NCBI RefSeq assembly: GCF_008931805.1
Contig: NZ_CP044399.1
Span: 3,335,370 to 3,399,369, forward strand
Reading direction: 5' to 3'
Length of the DNA: 64,000 nt
DNA from: Moritella marina ATCC 15381
Lineage (GTDB): Bacteria > Pseudomonadota > Gammaproteobacteria > Enterobacterales > Moritellaceae
The position numbers and the translations under genes are program-made. Positions 57,417 through 64,000 of the stretch are shown piece by piece. The notes under the pieces are model-generated. The model was not told the origin of the DNA. It saw only the letters and a list, made by a program, of their open reading frames with translations, and ran no database searches. How positions within the stretch are numbered: the stretch's first letter is position 1; each line of letters begins with the position of its first letter.

Positions 57417-57836
57417 TTAGCTAACGGAACTCATAAACCAGATTAAAATTGCATAACGAATTGCTTTACCAAACATGATTGCGATAAACGAAAGCACTGG
57501 GTTTAAGCGTAACCAACCAGCGAGTAAACAAAAAACATCACCAAAAATAGGCAACCAACTCAATAACAAACTACTCCAGCCCCAACGCTGAATAGCATCG
57601 TGCACTCGACGATAGTGTTTATTCGCTGAGAAATCGATAGGTTTTTTCGCATAGATGAAATATCCCATATAAAAAGTGAGGATAGATCCTAATACATTAC
57701 CACTCGTGGCCATGATGAAAAGTTGCCAATGTGTCCACGATCCTTCCACTAACATCGCGGTTAATAATACTTCCGAACTACCAGGTAAAATCGTCGCAGA
57801 CGTAAAACTACTTAAAAATAATAACCAAAGACCCAT
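57417..57836 (-). CDS. yqaA: YqaA family inner-membrane protein (DedA/SNARE-associated type)
   Basis: A 139-residue protein with 3-4 hydrophobic helices and the SNARE-associated/DedA-type pattern FTSATILPGSSEVLL and GNVLGSILTFYMGYF, then WLPIFGDVFCLLAGWLRL. E. coli YqaA lies next to gshA, which supports the name. Its transport role is unknown; related DedA proteins are lipid scramblases or flippases. Confidence 0.9.
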   Translation of the reverse strand: MGLWLLFLSSFTSATILPGSSEVLLTAMLVEGSWTHWQLFIMATSGNVLGSILTFYMGYFIYAKKPIDFSANKHYRRVHDAIQRWGWSSLLLSWLPIFGDVFCLLAGWLRLNPVLSFIAIMFGKAIRYAILIWFMSSVS

Positions 57837-58074
57837 TTAATCCTCTAAATTTCATTTACTCACAGCATGTCTAGCAAGCGAATTAAGTCACACTATATAT
57901 TGAAGTTAGACGTATAATCAAAGTTAGGCATGCTAATATCAAGCTCAATGTACTTATCAATACACTTTACATCGAATCACGCAGTCAAAATTAACAGTCT
58001 GGCCAAAAGTGGTAAGACAGTTTAGCCACTATATAATTCAATAAACAGTGATTAATCGCTGTGCTGGGGAGTTT

Positions 58075-58242
58075 ATGTTTAAATTTTTTCTATTACCTTT
58101 AATACTGAGTATTTTATGGTTTGGTTTTTTGCAATATAACAACTGGACGATACAGCAAGGTAAAAAAGGCTTTATCTACATTATCTGCGGGACTAGTATA
58201 ACAATCGCTTTTTTAAGCCTGATGATGTATCTGACGAGCTAA
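58075..58242 (+). CDS. Small two-helix membrane protein, unknown function
   Basis: A 55-residue protein with hydrophobic segments at residues about 3-18 and 35-53 and a short basic loop (QQGKKG) between. GGGGAG lies 4 bases before the ATG, which is a strong translation signal and the main reason to call the gene real. No family is recognised. It is a single rightward gene between yqaA and the tRNA cluster. Confidence 0.65.
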   Translation: MFKFFLLPLILSILWFGFLQYNNWTIQQGKKGFIYIICGTSITIAFLSLMMYLTS

Positions 58243-58355
58243 TACACTGATAGAACGATGACACTATAAAGCAGTTGATACTAGAAAATAGAATGAGATG
58301 ACACAAGAAGATAGGTTGAGCAATAGAAGCTCAGCGGCCACTAAATTTTAGGCAT

Positions 58356-58380
58356 AAAAAAACCGCTATTAAGCGGTTTC
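58356..58380 (-). terminator. Terminator of the tRNA cluster
   Basis: On the minus strand AAACCGCTTAATAGCGGTTT followed by TTTT, just beyond the last tRNA-Ser. Confidence 0.88.
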
Positions 58381-58389
58381 TTTATTAAT

Positions 58390-58483
<94 letters not shown>

Positions 58484-58559
58484 ACACAAACCCTATTATT
58501 ATGAAAATTGTCGTCAATGTAAAGACTTACATCGGAATAATTCATAATAATATAATAAA

Positions 58560-58636
58560 TGGTGCGGATGGGAGGATTCGAACCTCCGACCGCCTGGTTC
58601 GTAGCCAGGTACTCTATCCAGCTGAGCTACATCCGC
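58560..58636 (-). tRNA. tRNA-Arg(ACG), copy 6
   Basis: 77 nt with encoded CCA; anticodon loop CTACGAA (ACG, read as inosine at the wobble position after TadA deamination). Last of six identical copies, corresponding to E. coli argVYZQ. Confidence 0.97.
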
Positions 58637-58660
58637 ACAAAAAATTATATTTAAAATAGA

Positions 58661-58737
58661 TGGTGCGGATGGGAGGATTCGAACCTCCGACCGCCTGGTT
58701 CGTAGCCAGGTACTCTATCCAGCTGAGCTACATCCGC
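58661..58737 (-). tRNA. tRNA-Arg(ACG), copy 5
   Basis: 77 nt, identical to its neighbours, with encoded CCA. The spacer to the next copy in transcription order is 24 bases. Confidence 0.97.
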
Positions 58738-58816
58738 ACATATTCTATTTTAAGAACTTGTTTTATTTTACCGTTTAACGAATTAAACCATAAAATCAAA
58801 TTGTGGTTTGAACAAA

Positions 58817-58893
58817 TGGTGCGGATGGGAGGATTCGAACCTCCGACCGCCTGGTTCGTAGCCAGGTACTCTATCCAGCTGAGCTACATCCGC
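58817..58893 (-). tRNA. tRNA-Arg(ACG), copy 4
   Basis: 77 nt, identical to its neighbours, with encoded CCA. The spacer downstream is 79 bases. Confidence 0.97.
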
Positions 58894-58942
58894 ACATAGT
58901 TTGTTCTGTTCTAGTTTAGAATCTCTAGTTGATTTGAATAAA

Positions 58943-59019
58943 TGGTGCGGATGGGAGGATTCGAACCTCCGACCGCCTGGTTCGTAGCCAGGTACTCTAT
59001 CCAGCTGAGCTACATCCGC
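58943..59019 (-). tRNA. tRNA-Arg(ACG), copy 3
   Basis: 77 nt, identical to its neighbours, with encoded CCA. The spacer downstream is 49 bases. Confidence 0.97.
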
Positions 59020-59059
59020 ACATAATTTATTCGGTATTCTTTATTTCAATTAAAGCCAA

Positions 59060-59136
59060 TGGTGCGGATGGGAGGATTCGAACCTCCGACCGCCTGGTTC
59101 GTAGCCAGGTACTCTATCCAGCTGAGCTACATCCGC
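59060..59136 (-). tRNA. tRNA-Arg(ACG), copy 2
   Basis: 77 nt, identical to its neighbours, with encoded CCA. The spacer downstream is 40 bases. Confidence 0.97.
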
Positions 59137-59226
59137 ACAAATTTGGTTTAATCTATAATTTTTTATAACTAGATTAAGTGTTTTCAACTTCTACTAATTA
59201 CTTAGAATTAATTCTAATCAAAATAA

Positions 59227-59303
59227 TGGTGCGGATGGGAGGATTCGAACCTCCGACCGCCTGGTTCGTAGCCAGGTACTCTATCCAGCTGAGCTACATC
59301 CGC
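59227..59303 (-). tRNA. tRNA-Arg(ACG), copy 1
   Basis: 77 nt, first arginine tRNA after tRNA-Ser in transcription order, with encoded CCA. The spacer to copy 2 is 90 bases. Confidence 0.97.
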
Positions 59304-59385
59304 ATACAATTATTTCTACAACGACCAAAAAGCCGACCAAAACACTATAACACATTTTTCAATATGTGATAGATATTAGGACAAC

Positions 59386-59479
<94 letters not shown>

Positions 59480-59487
59480 GTGTTGTT

Positions 59488-59522
59488 GGCGCTCATAATA
59501 CGGGTACTGGAAAATAAGTCAA
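59488..59522 (-). promoter_or_regulatory. Stable-RNA promoter of the tRNA cluster
   Basis: On the minus strand TTGACT (59517-59522), a 16-base spacer, TATTAT (59495-59500) and a GC-rich discriminator GAGCGCC. The short spacer and GC discriminator are typical of growth-rate- and ppGpp-controlled tRNA promoters. The start would be near 59487. Confidence 0.82.
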
Positions 59523-59624
59523 ACGTTAATTATCTACAGATCAATAACTGTTTAAGTTTCAAACAACAAACCTACTATTGCAGCAAAAGCGGGATTAAAG
59601 TCCCAAATCACTCAAAAAACAGAT

Positions 59625-59654
59625 AAAAAAAAGGGCTTAGCCGTCGCTAAACCC
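59625..59654 (-). terminator. Terminator after csrA
   Basis: GGGTTTAGC / GCTAAGCCC (one G-U pair) followed on the minus strand by eight T. It separates csrA from the tRNA cluster. Confidence 0.92.
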
Positions 59655-59682
59655 AATCTGTAATAATTTTCATTATTTTAAT

Positions 59683-59874
59683 TTAGAAGTTGCCTTCAGG
59701 GCTTTCGCCTTTTTCTGCTTGAATTCGCATGTAGATCTCTTCACGGTGAACAGATACTTCTTTAGGCGCATTAACACCGATACGAACTTGATTTCCTTTC
59801 ACACCTAGAACGGTAACTGTAACTTCATCACCAATCATAAGTGTTTCGCCAACTCGGCGTGTCAATATTAGCAT
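59683..59874 (-). CDS. csrA: Carbon storage regulator CsrA
   Basis: A 63-residue RNA-binding dimer, nearly identical to E. coli CsrA through residue 48 ([20 protein letters not shown], then [14 protein letters not shown] and HREEIY). Key RNA contacts L4, R6, R7 and R44 are present. It represses or activates mRNAs by binding GGA motifs in hairpins. The start is the ATG ending at 59874, as in all relatives; an ATG five codons upstream is not used in the family. The CsrB-type RNA at 39036-39730 is its likely antagonist. Confidence 0.97.
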   Translation of the reverse strand: MLILTRRVGETLMIGDEVTVTVLGVKGNQVRIGVNAPKEVSVHREEIYMRIQAEKGESPEGNF

Positions 59875-59993
59875 TAATTTATTCCTCAACTAATTCATTA
59901 TATTTTGTTAAGCCGATTATTATTCTATTAAAAGCTTCAATGTAAAACAAGAAAAGAATAAATAAGACTTAATTTGTTGTTTATTCACTCAGT

Positions 59994-61217
59994 TTAAGCA
60001 GCATCCAAGTTGAATGCAGCGTGCAGAGCACGTACGCCAAGCTCTAGATATTTTTCATCAACGATCACTGAGATCTTAATTTCAGAGGTAGAAATCAATT
60101 GCATATTGATCCCTTCACTGCCTAACACTTCAAACATTGTTTTAGCAACACCGGGATGATTCCACATACCGACACCTACAATAGAAATTTTAGCAATACG
60201 ATCGTTACCTTGCACATTTTTTCCGGATAATTCTTCGCAAGTCTTTTCCAGCAGTGCTTTCGCAGCTTGGTAATCGTCACGATGAACTGTAAAGGTAAAA
60301 TCAACAAGGCCGTCTTTACCATGGGCATTTTGGACGATAACGTCAACATCAATGCCTGCATCGCCAATTGGCGTAAGGATATTTGCTGCTACTAAAGGCT
60401 CATCAGGAATTCCTGATATTGTTAAACTTGCTTCATCGCGATTAAACGCAATGCCAGATATGATTGCTGATTCCATTTTTTTTACGTCCTCGTAAGTAAT
60501 CAATGTCCCTTCACCCTCTTCAAATGAAGATAGTACACGTAAAGGTACATTATATTTCCCTGCAAACTCGACTGAGCGAATTTGTAAAACTTTGGCACCT
60601 AAGCTCGCCATTTCAAGCATCTCTTCAAAAGTGATGCAATCTAATTTCCGTGCGCGCGGTTCAACCCGGGGGTCGGTGGTATAGACGCCATTTACGTCAG
60701 TGTAAATCTGACATTCATCAGCTTTCAGTACAGCAGCAATAGCCACTGCAGTCGTGTCCGAGCCGCCACGCCCCAATGTAGTGATGTTATTATCTTCATC
60801 ACGCCCTTGGAAACCTGCGACTACGACCACTTTACCTGCATCTAGATGACGTTGTAAGTTGTCTGTTTCAACTGTTTTGATGCGAGCCTTACCATGGCTG
60901 TTATCCGTTTTCATTTGAACTTGGTCACCTGTCATTGATATCGCATCGACACCTGCTTTTTGCAGGGCAATGGTTAACAATGCAATCGTCACCTGTTCGC
61001 CAGTTGAAATTAATACATCCATTTCTCTGCGGTCTGCATGCTCATCGAGCTCTTTCGCCATGCCGAGTAAACGATTTGTTTCCCCTGACATTGCTGATAC
61101 AACCACAACTATTTGATTTCCCTGTTCACGAGACTTTTTCACTCGCTGAGCAACAGCTTCGATTCGCTCAATAGAGCCAACTGAAGTGCCACCATATTTT
61201 TGTACATACAACGCCAC
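59994..61217 (-). CDS. lysC: Aspartate kinase
   Basis: A 407-residue monofunctional aspartokinase. The kinase domain starts VQKYGGTSVGS (residues 5-15), with GRGGSDTTAVAIAA further on, and two ACT domains follow (residues about 265-400) for feedback control. It phosphorylates aspartate for lysine, threonine and methionine synthesis. It lies between alaS and csrA, as in Vibrio, Shewanella and Pseudomonas but not E. coli. The start is GTG with AAGGAA upstream. I see no lysine riboswitch in the 155-base gap before it. Confidence 0.95.
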   Translation of the reverse strand: MALYVQKYGGTSVGSIERIEAVAQRVKKSREQGNQIVVVVSAMSGETNRLLGMAKELDEHADRREMDVLISTGEQVTIALLTIALQKAGVDAISMTGDQVQMKTDNSHGKARIKTVETDNLQRHLDAGKVVVVAGFQGRDEDNNITTLGRGGSDTTAVAIAAVLKADECQIYTDVNGVYTTDPRVEPRARKLDCITFEEMLEMASLGAKVLQIRSVEFAGKYNVPLRVLSSFEEGEGTLITYEDVKKMESAIISGIAFNRDEASLTISGIPDEPLVAANILTPIGDAGIDVDVIVQNAHGKDGLVDFTFTVHRDDYQAAKALLEKTCEELSGKNVQGNDRIAKISIVGVGMWNHPGVAKTMFEVLGSEGINMQLISTSEIKISVIVDEKYLELGVRALHAAFNLDAA

Positions 61218-61372
61218 AACAAACTTCCTTTAATAACCTGTAATTTATCACCGCCTGTGTTCAGAACGCATCGTTGGTTAGCCAACAACTTGCCATAACA
61301 CTGTTTATTTAAACTTAGTGAGTACCAATTAAGTTACCCACTAATATACTGATTTATTATTTCTATTACTGC

Positions 61373-63994
61373 TTATAGCTTTTCAGTTAACCAAGGCGTT
61401 ACTGACTCAAGAGCGCCAGCAAGTGCTTCAGGGTTTGAACCACCCGCTTGTGCCATATCAGGACGACCACCGCCTTTACCGCCAACCTGAACAGCAAGGA
61501 AGCTCACTAGCTCACCCGCTTTCACTTTGCCGATTAAGTCTTTAGTCACACCGGTAATTAAGTTAACTTTGCCTTCGCCTGGAATACCCAGAACAATAAT
61601 ACCGCTTTGCAGTTTGTTCTTCAGTTCATCCATCGAGCTACGTAGCGACTTCGGATCTGCACCTTTTAAGTTAGCAACAAGTACTTTAACACCATTAATC
61701 ACTTGTACCTGGTCGATCAAGTTAGCATTCGCAGCACTTGCTACTTGTACGTTTAACTTTTCAACTTCTTTTTCTAGGCTACGGTTACGGTCTAATACTT
61801 GGCCAACTTTCGCTGCCAATGTATTTTGATCCGCTTTCACTAAACCTGCAGTTTCTTGCATTTTAGCTACAAGGTCATGCACATATGCCAATGCAGAATC
61901 ACCAGTTACCGCTTCAACACGACGTACACCAGCAGCAATACCGCTCTCAGATAAGATCTTGAAGAAACCAATATCACCCGTACGCTTAACATGCGTACCA
62001 CCACATAATTCGATTGAGAAGTCACCCATACGTACTACGCGCACTTCGTCATCGTATTTCTCGCCGAACAATGCCATTGCCCCCGCTTCACGCGCGGCAT
62101 CAATATCCATCACTTCAGTCACAACTTCGTGGTTAGCACGAATTTGTGCATTAACAAGACGTTCAACTTCAAGTAGTTGTGCCGCTGTTACACCTTCAAA
62201 ATGTGAGAAATCGAAACGTAAACGTTCAGGTAATACTAATGAACCTTTCTGTTGTACATTTTCACCAACCACTTTACGTAACGCTGCGTGTGCTAAGTGA
62301 GTTACTGAGTGGTTAAGGCCAATCGCTTTACGGCGACTAACGTCAACATCGGCAATAACTTGGTTATTAACTTCGATAACACCTGAAACAGAGCCGAAGT
62401 GAACAACTGCGTTGCCCGCTTTCTTAGTATCTGTCACGATAAATACCGCATCACCAATTTTGATCACACCTTGGTCACCAGATTGGCCACCCGCTTCTGC
62501 GTAAAATGGTGTTTTATTTAAAACGATAGCGCCTTCTTGGCCATCATTTAAGATTTCCACTTCAGCGTTGTCTCTGATTAATGCCACGATTTGCGCATCA
62601 GATGTAAGCGTTTGATAACCTAAGAATTCAGTATCAGCATCGATTTTCAGCATATCATTGTAATCAGTACCAAAGTTAGAACCTTGACGTGCACGATTAC
62701 GCTGTTCTTCCATCGCTGCTTTAAAGCCGTCTTCATCAATCGTTAACTCACGTTCACGCGCGATGTCAGCGGTTAAATCTGATGGGAAGCCATATGTGTC
62801 ATATAGTTTAAATACCACGTCACCCGGAACAACTTTACCGTCAAGTTGTGACAGTTCGTTGTCTAGAATATTCAGACCACGTTCAAGAGTTTTACCAAAC
62901 TGCTCTTCTTCGATAAGTAAGATTTTTTCAACAATCGCTTGTTGTTTTACTAAATCTTCAGAAATGTCACCCATCAGCTCAACCATCTTAGCAACAAGTT
63001 TGTTGAAGAATGGGCCTTTAGCGCCTAACTTATTACCGTGGCGTACAGCACGACGGATAATACGACGTAGTACATAACCACGACCTTCATTTGATGGCAT
63101 AACACCGTCAGAGATCAGGAAGCTACATGCACGAATGTGATCGGCAATAACGCGGAGTGATTTGTTTTCTAAATCAGTCGTACCGATAAGCTCAGCTACG
63201 TGCTTAATTAAGCTTTGGAAGATATCGATTTCGTAGTTTGAGTGGACGTTTTGCATAATTGCAGAAATACGTTCAAGACCCATACCAGTATCAACAGATG
63301 GTTTTGGTAACTCAAGCATAGTGCCGTCTGCTTGACGGTTGAACTGCATGAATACTAAGTTCCAGATCTCGATGAAACGGTCGCCGTCTTCTTCAGGAGA
63401 ACCCGGAACGCCGCCCCAAATATCTTCGCCATGATCGTAGAATATTTCAGAACACGGACCACATGGACCGGTATCACCCATTGACCAGAAGTTATCTGAC
63501 TCAAATTTTTTCTCTGGTGATTTATCACCGATGCGGATGATTTTGTCTACTGGTACGCCTACTTTGTCAGCCCAGAATGAAAATGCTTCATCATCGCTTT
63601 CGTAAACAGTAACCAGTAGTTTTTCTTTTGGTAGTTTCAATTCTTTAGTTAAGAACTCCCATGCAAATAAGATCGCATCTTCTTTAAAGTAATCACCAAA
63701 GCTGAAGTTACCTAACATTTCAAAGAATGTATGGTGACGCGCGGTATAACCTACGTTATCTAAGTCATTGTGCTTACCACCAGCACGTACACAACGTTGA
63801 GACGTCGTTGCACGTGTGTATGAACGTTGTTCTGCACCAAGGAATACATCTTTAAATTGGTTCATGCCCGCATTTGTAAATAACAAAGTTGGATCATTAG
63901 CAGGAACAAGTGAGCTACTTGTACCTTTGTTGTGCCCTTTACTGGCAAAATAATCAAGAAACGCGTTGCGGATCTCAGCTGTAGACATTGTCAT
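61373..63994 (-). CDS. alaS: Alanyl-tRNA synthetase
   Basis: An 873-residue class II synthetase. The aminoacylation domain opens [18 protein letters not shown], with [19 protein letters not shown]. The editing domain zinc ligands are in [13 protein letters not shown] and [13 protein letters not shown]. The C-Ala domain ends with [15 protein letters not shown]. It charges tRNA(Ala) and removes mischarged serine or glycine. Two ATGs two codons apart (ending 63994 and 63988) could start it. Upstream DNA is cut by the window edge, so the choice is open and the promoter is not visible. Confidence 0.96.
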   Translation of the reverse strand: MTMSTAEIRNAFLDYFASKGHNKGTSSSLVPANDPTLLFTNAGMNQFKDVFLGAEQRSYTRATTSQRCVRAGGKHNDLDNVGYTARHHTFFEMLGNFSFGDYFKEDAILFAWEFLTKELKLPKEKLLVTVYESDDEAFSFWADKVGVPVDKIIRIGDKSPEKKFESDNFWSMGDTGPCGPCSEIFYDHGEDIWGGVPGSPEEDGDRFIEIWNLVFMQFNRQADGTMLELPKPSVDTGMGLERISAIMQNVHSNYEIDIFQSLIKHVAELIGTTDLENKSLRVIADHIRACSFLISDGVMPSNEGRGYVLRRIIRRAVRHGNKLGAKGPFFNKLVAKMVELMGDISEDLVKQQAIVEKILLIEEEQFGKTLERGLNILDNELSQLDGKVVPGDVVFKLYDTYGFPSDLTADIARERELTIDEDGFKAAMEEQRNRARQGSNFGTDYNDMLKIDADTEFLGYQTLTSDAQIVALIRDNAEVEILNDGQEGAIVLNKTPFYAEAGGQSGDQGVIKIGDAVFIVTDTKKAGNAVVHFGSVSGVIEVNNQVIADVDVSRRKAIGLNHSVTHLAHAALRKVVGENVQQKGSLVLPERLRFDFSHFEGVTAAQLLEVERLVNAQIRANHEVVTEVMDIDAAREAGAMALFGEKYDDEVRVVRMGDFSIELCGGTHVKRTGDIGFFKILSESGIAAGVRRVEAVTGDSALAYVHDLVAKMQETAGLVKADQNTLAAKVGQVLDRNRSLEKEVEKLNVQVASAANANLIDQVQVINGVKVLVANLKGADPKSLRSSMDELKNKLQSGIIVLGIPGEGKVNLITGVTKDLIGKVKAGELVSFLAVQVGGKGGGRPDMAQAGGSNPEALAGALESVTPWLTEKL

Positions 63995-64000
63995 GGAATT

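Noticed and set aside
58660-59369. Plus-strand open frames with MVRMGGFEPPTAWF-like sequence.
   Set aside because: These are antisense readings of the tRNA-Arg genes, a well-known spurious ORF type.
61218-61372. Lysine riboswitch before lysC.
   Set aside because: The 155-base gap is too short and lacks the conserved lysine-aptamer core. The intergenic sequence shows only weak hairpins.

Overview
The window looks like chromosomal DNA of a cold-water marine gammaproteobacterium close to Moritella, with Psychromonas and Shewanella as the next nearest comparison. This placement is an inference from protein similarity recalled from memory, the low-to-moderate GC content and the gene order. Several blocks keep the Escherichia coli arrangement: rcsF-trmO near proS, trmN next to srmB, yjeT-purA, rplU-rpmA-obgE beside ispB, cca-uppP-folB-plsY, purHD, and luxS-(sRNA)-gshA-yqaA-tRNA(Arg/Ser)-csrA-alaS. 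Nothing resembles a prophage, insertion sequence, integron or CRISPR array. This is core chromosome with a few accessory inserts.

Layout. 1-8.3 kb: yihD, a membrane-anchored unknown, then a long leftward metal-acquisition cluster. In transcription order this is PepSY membrane protein, DUF2271, DUF4198, an internal terminator, a small periplasmic protein, a DUF6162-like protein, a TroA/ZnuA-type binding protein, ABC ATPase, ABC permease and a second, histidine-poor TroA-like protein. A strong Fur-box-like site lies before the first gene, so iron (or manganese) is a likelier substrate than zinc. 8.4-22 kb: small lipoprotein, PIN-PhoH ATPase, TPR protein, UbiA-type prenyltransferase, RidA-like protein, orphan solute-binding protein, rcsF-trmO, lipoprotein transglycosylase, proS, pilin-like protein, DUF3465, patatin and a CPA2 antiporter. 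22-28 kb: diguanylate cyclase, then a zinc-resistance set (ZntA-type ATPase with an ArsR/SmtB-type operator, ArsR regulator, HD hydrolase) and a purine permease. 28-39 kb: obgE-rpmA-rplU, ispB, purA, yjeT, brnQ, trmN, an inverse-autotransporter-like barrel and srmB.

39.0-39.75 kb holds the most striking object: a minus-strand RNA gene made of nine 50-51-nt tandem units plus diverged units. Each unit carries AGGA motifs in hairpin loops and in linkers. The gene ends at a perfect intrinsic terminator and has a plausible promoter. It has the architecture of a CsrB/RsmZ-type CsrA-sequestering RNA, with about 50 GGA motifs counted by hand. csrA itself lies 20 kb away in the window.

40-64 kb: nitronate monooxygenase, gspAB, cca with an apparently dead HD domain, uppP-folK-folB, plsY, purHD with a structured leader, a DUF4136 lipoprotein, luxS, two tandem plus-strand sRNA genes in the position of E. 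coli micA with conserved sigma-E-like promoters, gshA, an M16 peptidase, yqaA, a tRNA cluster (Ser, six Arg, Ser), csrA, lysC and alaS (its start lies at the window edge). Together the two RNA loci, csrA and luxS make the right half rich in post-transcriptional and signalling functions.
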